Positions 31,571-34,566 of a DNA stretch of 34,566 bases are shown here, piece after piece; within the stretch, counting starts at the first letter, position 1, and the number at the start of each line of letters is the position of its first letter. Below the pieces are notes generated by a model that saw only the letters and a program-made list of their open reading frames with translations, was not told the origin of the DNA and searched no databases. The stretch comes from Halanaerobiales bacterium (GTDB lineage: Bacteria > Bacillota > Halanaerobiia > Halanaerobiales > DTU029), in NCBI GenBank assembly GCA_022360715.1, contig JAKSCG010000171.1, forward strand, positions 1 to 34,566, given 5' to 3'. A program made the position numbers and the translations under genes.

Positions 31571-31599
31571 ATTTTAGCATATATTTACCGGGAAGTCAA
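31571..31599 (-). promoter_or_regulatory. Sigma-A promoter of rplU-rpmA
   Basis: Minus-strand TTGACT (31599-31594), 17-base spacer and TAAAAT (31576-31571), between the RNase G stop and the L21 leader. One mismatch in each box. Confidence 0.85.
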
Positions 31600-31616
31600 G
31601 GATTTTTCCGATAGTA

Positions 31617-33302
31617 CTACAGTTTAAGCGCCCGGGCAAAAGTTCGCGAAACACTGATAATTTTAATTCTGACCTCTTCCCCCACCTGGTTACCGCCATC
31701 CTTGATCAAAATTATATATCCTTTAATCCTGGCTAGACCGTCTTCCGGGTTATTGTACTGTTGCTCCTCGACCAGCAATTGATACTCTTCATCTTCCCGG
31801 ACCGGGAGGGATAGTTTAGACAGCTCTTCTTTGGTACCCTTGTTAATAATGCGGTATTCTTCAATATGTAATTCATCATTCCCGGAGATATAGATGTCCA
31901 GGCCCAGCTCTTCTTCCAGCTCTTTTAGTTTTTCCCCACCGGACCCGATCAGCACCGAAGCCACCCGGGGGTGTAAATCCAGTAAAATGGCTGAAAATTT
32001 TTCTTTAGTACTCAGTTCATTGATCTCCCGGATAACTTTTAAAGCCATCGTCCCTTCCGACATGACCCGACCGGTTCCGCCACAGTAGGGGCATTCCTTT
32101 TGAATAAGTTCTCCAAAACCCTCTCTCACCTTTTTTCTGGTCATCTCGACCAGCCCAAGTTTGGTCAGGCCTAATAAGGCTGTTTTGGTTTTATCTTTCG
32201 CCAGTTCCTGATTAAATATTTTTAAAACCTGATCCTGATGAGCCTTGAGAGTCATATCAATAAAGTCTATTACGATAATTCCACCGATATTGCGCAATCT
32301 GAGTTGACGGGCTATTTCCCGGGCTGCCTCCACATTGGTCTTAAAAACCGTTTCCTGCAAGTTTTTTTTGCCGGTATATTTACCGGTATTAACATCGATC
32401 GCGACCAGGGCTTCGGTTTTATCAAATACAATATAACCCCCGGAACCCAGCCAGACCTTATGGTCCAACACCTTGAGCAGTTGTTTTTCGATCCCATAAG
32501 TAGTAAAAAGCGGTTTTTCCTTTTGATAAAGCTGGATCTTTCCCTTCAAGTGGGGAGCAAAATGATCCAACATCACTTTTATTTCCTGATAATCCTCCTT
32601 AGAATCAATCACTACCTTATCCACCTCAGGGGAAAGATAGTCCCTGACAACCTGTTCAATCAGGCCAATGTGGCGGTAAATCAAGACAGGTGCCCTGTTT
32701 TTTTTATATCTTTTCTGGAGATCCTCCCAGCGGTCCAGTAAATATTGATAATCATATTTTAATTCTTCTCGACCCTGTTCCAGAGCATTGGTTCTGATAA
32801 TTACCCCATAATCTCCTCCGGTTAATCCCTGAGCCAGTTTGCGTAATTTATTCCGTTGCTCAGCATCTACTACCTTCCGCGAGATCGCGATCCGCTTTTC
32901 CAGGGGCAGCAGTACAAAATAACGGCCCGGAATGCTGATCTTGCAGGTAACCTTCGGACCTTTTTGGCCGATCGATTCCTTAATCACCTGAACCATGATT
33001 TCCTGGCCTGGTTGCAAGACATGCTGGATCCCCAGTTTATTTTCCTTCCATAACTCTAATTGTTTATTATTTAATCGAAAATAAAGGTCATTAATGTGTA
33101 AAAAGGCATTTTTTTCGATACCAATATCAATAAAAGCAGCTTGCATACCGGGTAAGACATCCTTAACCCTCCCCTGGTAGATATTATTGGCAATCTGTTC
33201 ATAAGTATCTTGCTCAAAAAACATATCTTCCAGGCTATTATTAACCAGAATAGCTGCCCTTTTTTCTCTAATCCCTGAATTTATGATAATTTGCCTGCTC
33301 AT
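31617..33302 (-). CDS. rng: Ribonuclease G/E family endoribonuclease
   Basis: About 561 residues; cuts single-stranded A/U-rich RNA in rRNA maturation and mRNA decay. The S1 domain begins at NNIYQGRVKDVLPGMQAAFIDIG (39-61, in part). The catalytic DNase I-like domain has Asp303 in AIDVNTGK and Asp346 in IDFIDM, exactly the E. coli RNase E numbering, and the zinc link CPYCGGTGR starts at Cys404. The C-terminus is about 150 residues beyond the zinc link, without a long unstructured degradosome tail, so it is RNase G-like in size. ATG 33302 is four bases after the DUF2344 gene stop, with GGAG upstream; a start at 33419 would overlap that gene and is rejected. The position next to rplU is conserved in clostridia. 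Confidence 0.94.
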   Translation of the reverse strand: MSRQIIINSGIREKRAAILVNNSLEDMFFEQDTYEQIANNIYQGRVKDVLPGMQAAFIDIGIEKNAFLHINDLYFRLNNKQLELWKENKLGIQHVLQPGQEIMVQVIKESIGQKGPKVTCKISIPGRYFVLLPLEKRIAISRKVVDAEQRNKLRKLAQGLTGGDYGVIIRTNALEQGREELKYDYQYLLDRWEDLQKRYKKNRAPVLIYRHIGLIEQVVRDYLSPEVDKVVIDSKEDYQEIKVMLDHFAPHLKGKIQLYQKEKPLFTTYGIEKQLLKVLDHKVWLGSGGYIVFDKTEALVAIDVNTGKYTGKKNLQETVFKTNVEAAREIARQLRLRNIGGIIVIDFIDMTLKAHQDQVLKIFNQELAKDKTKTALLGLTKLGLVEMTRKKVREGFGELIQKECPYCGGTGRVMSEGTMALKVIREINELSTKEKFSAILLDLHPRVASVLIGSGGEKLKELEEELGLDIYISGNDELHIEEYRIINKGTKEELSKLSLPVREDEEYQLLVEEQQYNNPEDGLARIKGYIILIKDGGNQVGEEVRIKIISVSRTFARALKL

Positions 33303-33306
33303 CGCA

Positions 33307-34002
33307 CTATCCACTCCCAACGACTTTCCCTGCCAAGGGTTTGTAATACTTATCATCAATCCTGACCAGTAATTTTTCCCGGTGGATATTGATGATTGGA
33401 ACTTCTTTGCTCTCATCACAGTAATTTCCCAGGGCCCGGAGTACTTCTTCCGGTCTTAAATTACTCCGGCTGCCGGTATCCAGAATTAATCGCCAGACGG
33501 CCGGTCGGATCACCTCAATCCCCTGAATCAGGGGTCGAATATTAATAATTCGATCCTCTTTATTCTTGCGCTCCCGCCGGATCTCGAGTTGCTGCTCGGC
33601 CAGAAATGATTTAATCAATTGCTCCTCAGTACTGCGCAACTGATTAAACTCCATCTTTATCAGATAGACCGCAGTGTTGATCACAGCCATTAATGAAGCA
33701 GCAGTAGGCGGAACGACGCTGGCTTCAGCCAGCCTGATCCCCCGGGGGAGTTGGCGATTAATTTGTTCGACTACCTCCCTTAAATCAAGCGTTTCACCCA
33801 GTTCCAGGTCGAAATAACCCTCACCGGTCATTCCCACCGGTAAAGGTTGACCCAATGCCAACTTCTGTTGGGGATTAAAACCCTGGGAATAGGCAACCGG
33901 GAGCTCCGTTCTCCGCAGAGACCGCCGTAAAGTATTAATCAATTCAAGGTGGGAGATATAACATACCGGTTGCGCTCTGACAAAACTGGCTCTAATCATC
34001 AT
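33307..34002 (-). CDS. TIGR03936 / DUF2344 radical-SAM-linked protein
   Basis: 231 residues. The N-terminus (IRASFVRAQPVCYISHLELINTLRRSLRRTELPVAYSQGFNPQQKL, shown here as its parts RASFVRAQPVCYISHLE and AYSQGFNPQQKLALGQPLPVG) is the DUF2344 signature. This protein is nearly always encoded next to, or fused with, the B12-binding radical-SAM protein found directly upstream here, and is taken as its partner; a tRNA- or RNA-modification role has been suggested but not shown as far as I know. It overlaps the upstream gene as ATGA and ends four bases before rng. Confidence 0.9.
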   Translation of the reverse strand: MMIRASFVRAQPVCYISHLELINTLRRSLRRTELPVAYSQGFNPQQKLALGQPLPVGMTGEGYFDLELGETLDLREVVEQINRQLPRGIRLAEASVVPPTAASLMAVINTAVYLIKMEFNQLRSTEEQLIKSFLAEQQLEIRRERKNKEDRIINIRPLIQGIEVIRPAVWRLILDTGSRSNLRPEEVLRALGNYCDESKEVPIINIHREKLLVRIDDKYYKPLAGKVVGSG

Positions 34003-34566
34003 TTTGTCGCACCACCCATAATTTCCCGGCCGGTTCTAAGCTGGAAACAAACAGCACAGTCGGTACAATCGTTAAAGCGGCAATCCCCGGTTTGTTCAGC
34101 CCGTAACGCCTTTTGATATTCCTGTTCCAAAAATTGTTTACTAACCCCCATATTAATGTGCTCCCAGGGAAGGGTCTCACCCAATTCCCTCGCCCCGGTG
34201 AAATCCTCCATCTTCAGTCCGTTTTCCCGGAAGGATTCCTGCCAGTCGGAAAAGGAAAAGTGTTCATTCCAGCCGTCAAAACGACAACCTTTTTCCCAGG
34301 CCCGCTCCAAAACGGCAGCTAAACGACGATCACCACGGGAAAAAACCCCTTCCAACATACTGAGTCGAGGATCATTCCAGTTCAGACTTAAACCATGTCC
34401 CCGGAGCTTACTCCGCAAAAAATCCTGTTTCTCCTTAATCTGCTCGATACTCACCATCTCCACCCACTGAAAGGGAGTAAACGGTTTGGGAATAAAGGTT
34501 GAAACACTAATATTAATCTTGATCTTCTTCATTTTTACTTTCCGCTGCTTTCTTACTGTCTGTCCA
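33999..34566 (-). CDS. B12-binding radical-SAM protein, TIGR03960 family (C-terminal part, runs off window)
   Basis: Only the last roughly 190 codons are inside the window. An ATG at 34532 would give a 177-residue protein, but the frame stays open to the right edge (VKMKKIKINISVSTF preceded by RKQRK), matching the inside of the roughly 600-residue family; the N-terminal cobalamin and radical-SAM domains with the CxxxCxxC cluster must lie beyond. Visible C-terminal motifs: ISVSTFIPKPFTPFQWVEM, RGDRRLAAVLERAWEKGCRFDGW, LPWEHINMGVSKQFL and a final Cys cluster (DCRFNDCTDCAVC). Partner of the DUF2344 gene, which it overlaps by four bases. It is a partial gene, not a truncated one. Confidence 0.9.
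   Translation of the reverse strand, partial: GQTVRKQRKVKMKKIKINISVSTFIPKPFTPFQWVEMVSIEQIKEKQDFLRSKLRGHGLSLNWNDPRLSMLEGVFSRGDRRLAAVLERAWEKGCRFDGWNEHFSFSDWQESFRENGLKMEDFTGARELGETLPWEHINMGVSKQFLEQEYQKALRAEQTGDCRFNDCTDCAVCFQLRTGREIMGGATK

Noticed and set aside
33303..33419. N-terminally extended RNase G start at 33419
   Set aside because: It would overlap the DUF2344 gene by more than 100 bases and add residues unlike the family; ATG 33302 gives the exact E. coli active-site numbering.
33999..34532. A stand-alone 177-residue truncated radical-SAM protein
   Set aside because: The frame is open up to the window edge and the residues before Met match the inside of the full-length family, so the gene is cut by the window, not truncated.
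1..34566. CRISPR arrays, insertion sequences, rRNA genes and prophage
   Set aside because: No regularly spaced repeats, transposase motifs, rRNA segments or phage structural genes are visible; the Mor-like protein alone is not evidence of a phage.

Overview
The window reads as chromosome of a low-GC, diderm (outer-membrane-bearing) anaerobic Firmicute, most like the Halanaerobiales or a close relative. Strong Shine-Dalgarno sequences and the order radical-SAM pair / RNase G / rplU / rpmA / obgE are clostridial. A type II secretion operon ending in a secretin, a protein that only makes sense with an outer membrane, points to a diderm. A YjcZ-like small protein and sporulation-type promoter elements suggest endospore formation. 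The assignment is inference; there is no rRNA here to confirm it.

Layout, left to right. (1) 2-9777, minus strand: one tightly packed type II secretion (T2SS) operon, transcribed gspK-C-E-F-G-H-I-J-L-M-D, with overlaps or very short gaps throughout. It encodes the ATPase, platform protein, five pseudopilins, the GspL/GspM-type inner-membrane assembly proteins, a GspC/PilP-like linker and the secretin. No prepilin peptidase is present. (2) 9892-11016: a membrane-anchored HEAT-repeat protein just upstream of that operon. (3) 11218-18785, minus: a catabolic operon of GntR/LacI-type regulator, TRAP transporter (dctP, dctQ, dctM), beta-hydroxyacid dehydrogenase, LarA-like nickel-pincer racemase/epimerase homologue and TauE-type exporter, closed by a strong terminator at 11157-11190. 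It looks built to import a 2-hydroxy acid (sugar acid, or possibly an organosulfonate), change its stereochemistry or redox state, and export an anion. The regulator to dehydrogenase part looks more A+T-rich than the LarA homologue. (4) 19172-24948: a patchwork of single genes: a double GNAT acetyltransferase, a CD3324-type regulator with a possible leader peptide and hairpin, a 40-residue YjcZ-like protein behind a sigma-K-like promoter, an EamA transporter, a NERD protein, tRNA-Arg(CCG), a P1/DmpA-type peptidase and a Gly/Asn/Tyr/Gln-rich protein with two tandem 65-residue repeats. (5) 24997-29374: an ABC-F ATPase (minus) and a MATE exporter (plus) diverge; MATE converges on a DegV protein. 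(6) 29474-34566, minus: the conserved block of B12/radical-SAM protein (partial, running off the right edge), its DUF2344 partner, RNase G, then rplU-rpmA-obgE with its own promoter, a likely L21 leader and an internal terminator before obgE.

There are no insertion sequences, CRISPR arrays or rRNA genes. Several starts are moved inward from the longest reading frame because the Shine-Dalgarno position demands it; three of them are TTG codons. The least described material is the secretion locus of a Gram-positive-lineage diderm, the TRAP/LarA/TauE operon with altered active-site positions, and the two probable sporulation-linked small genes.
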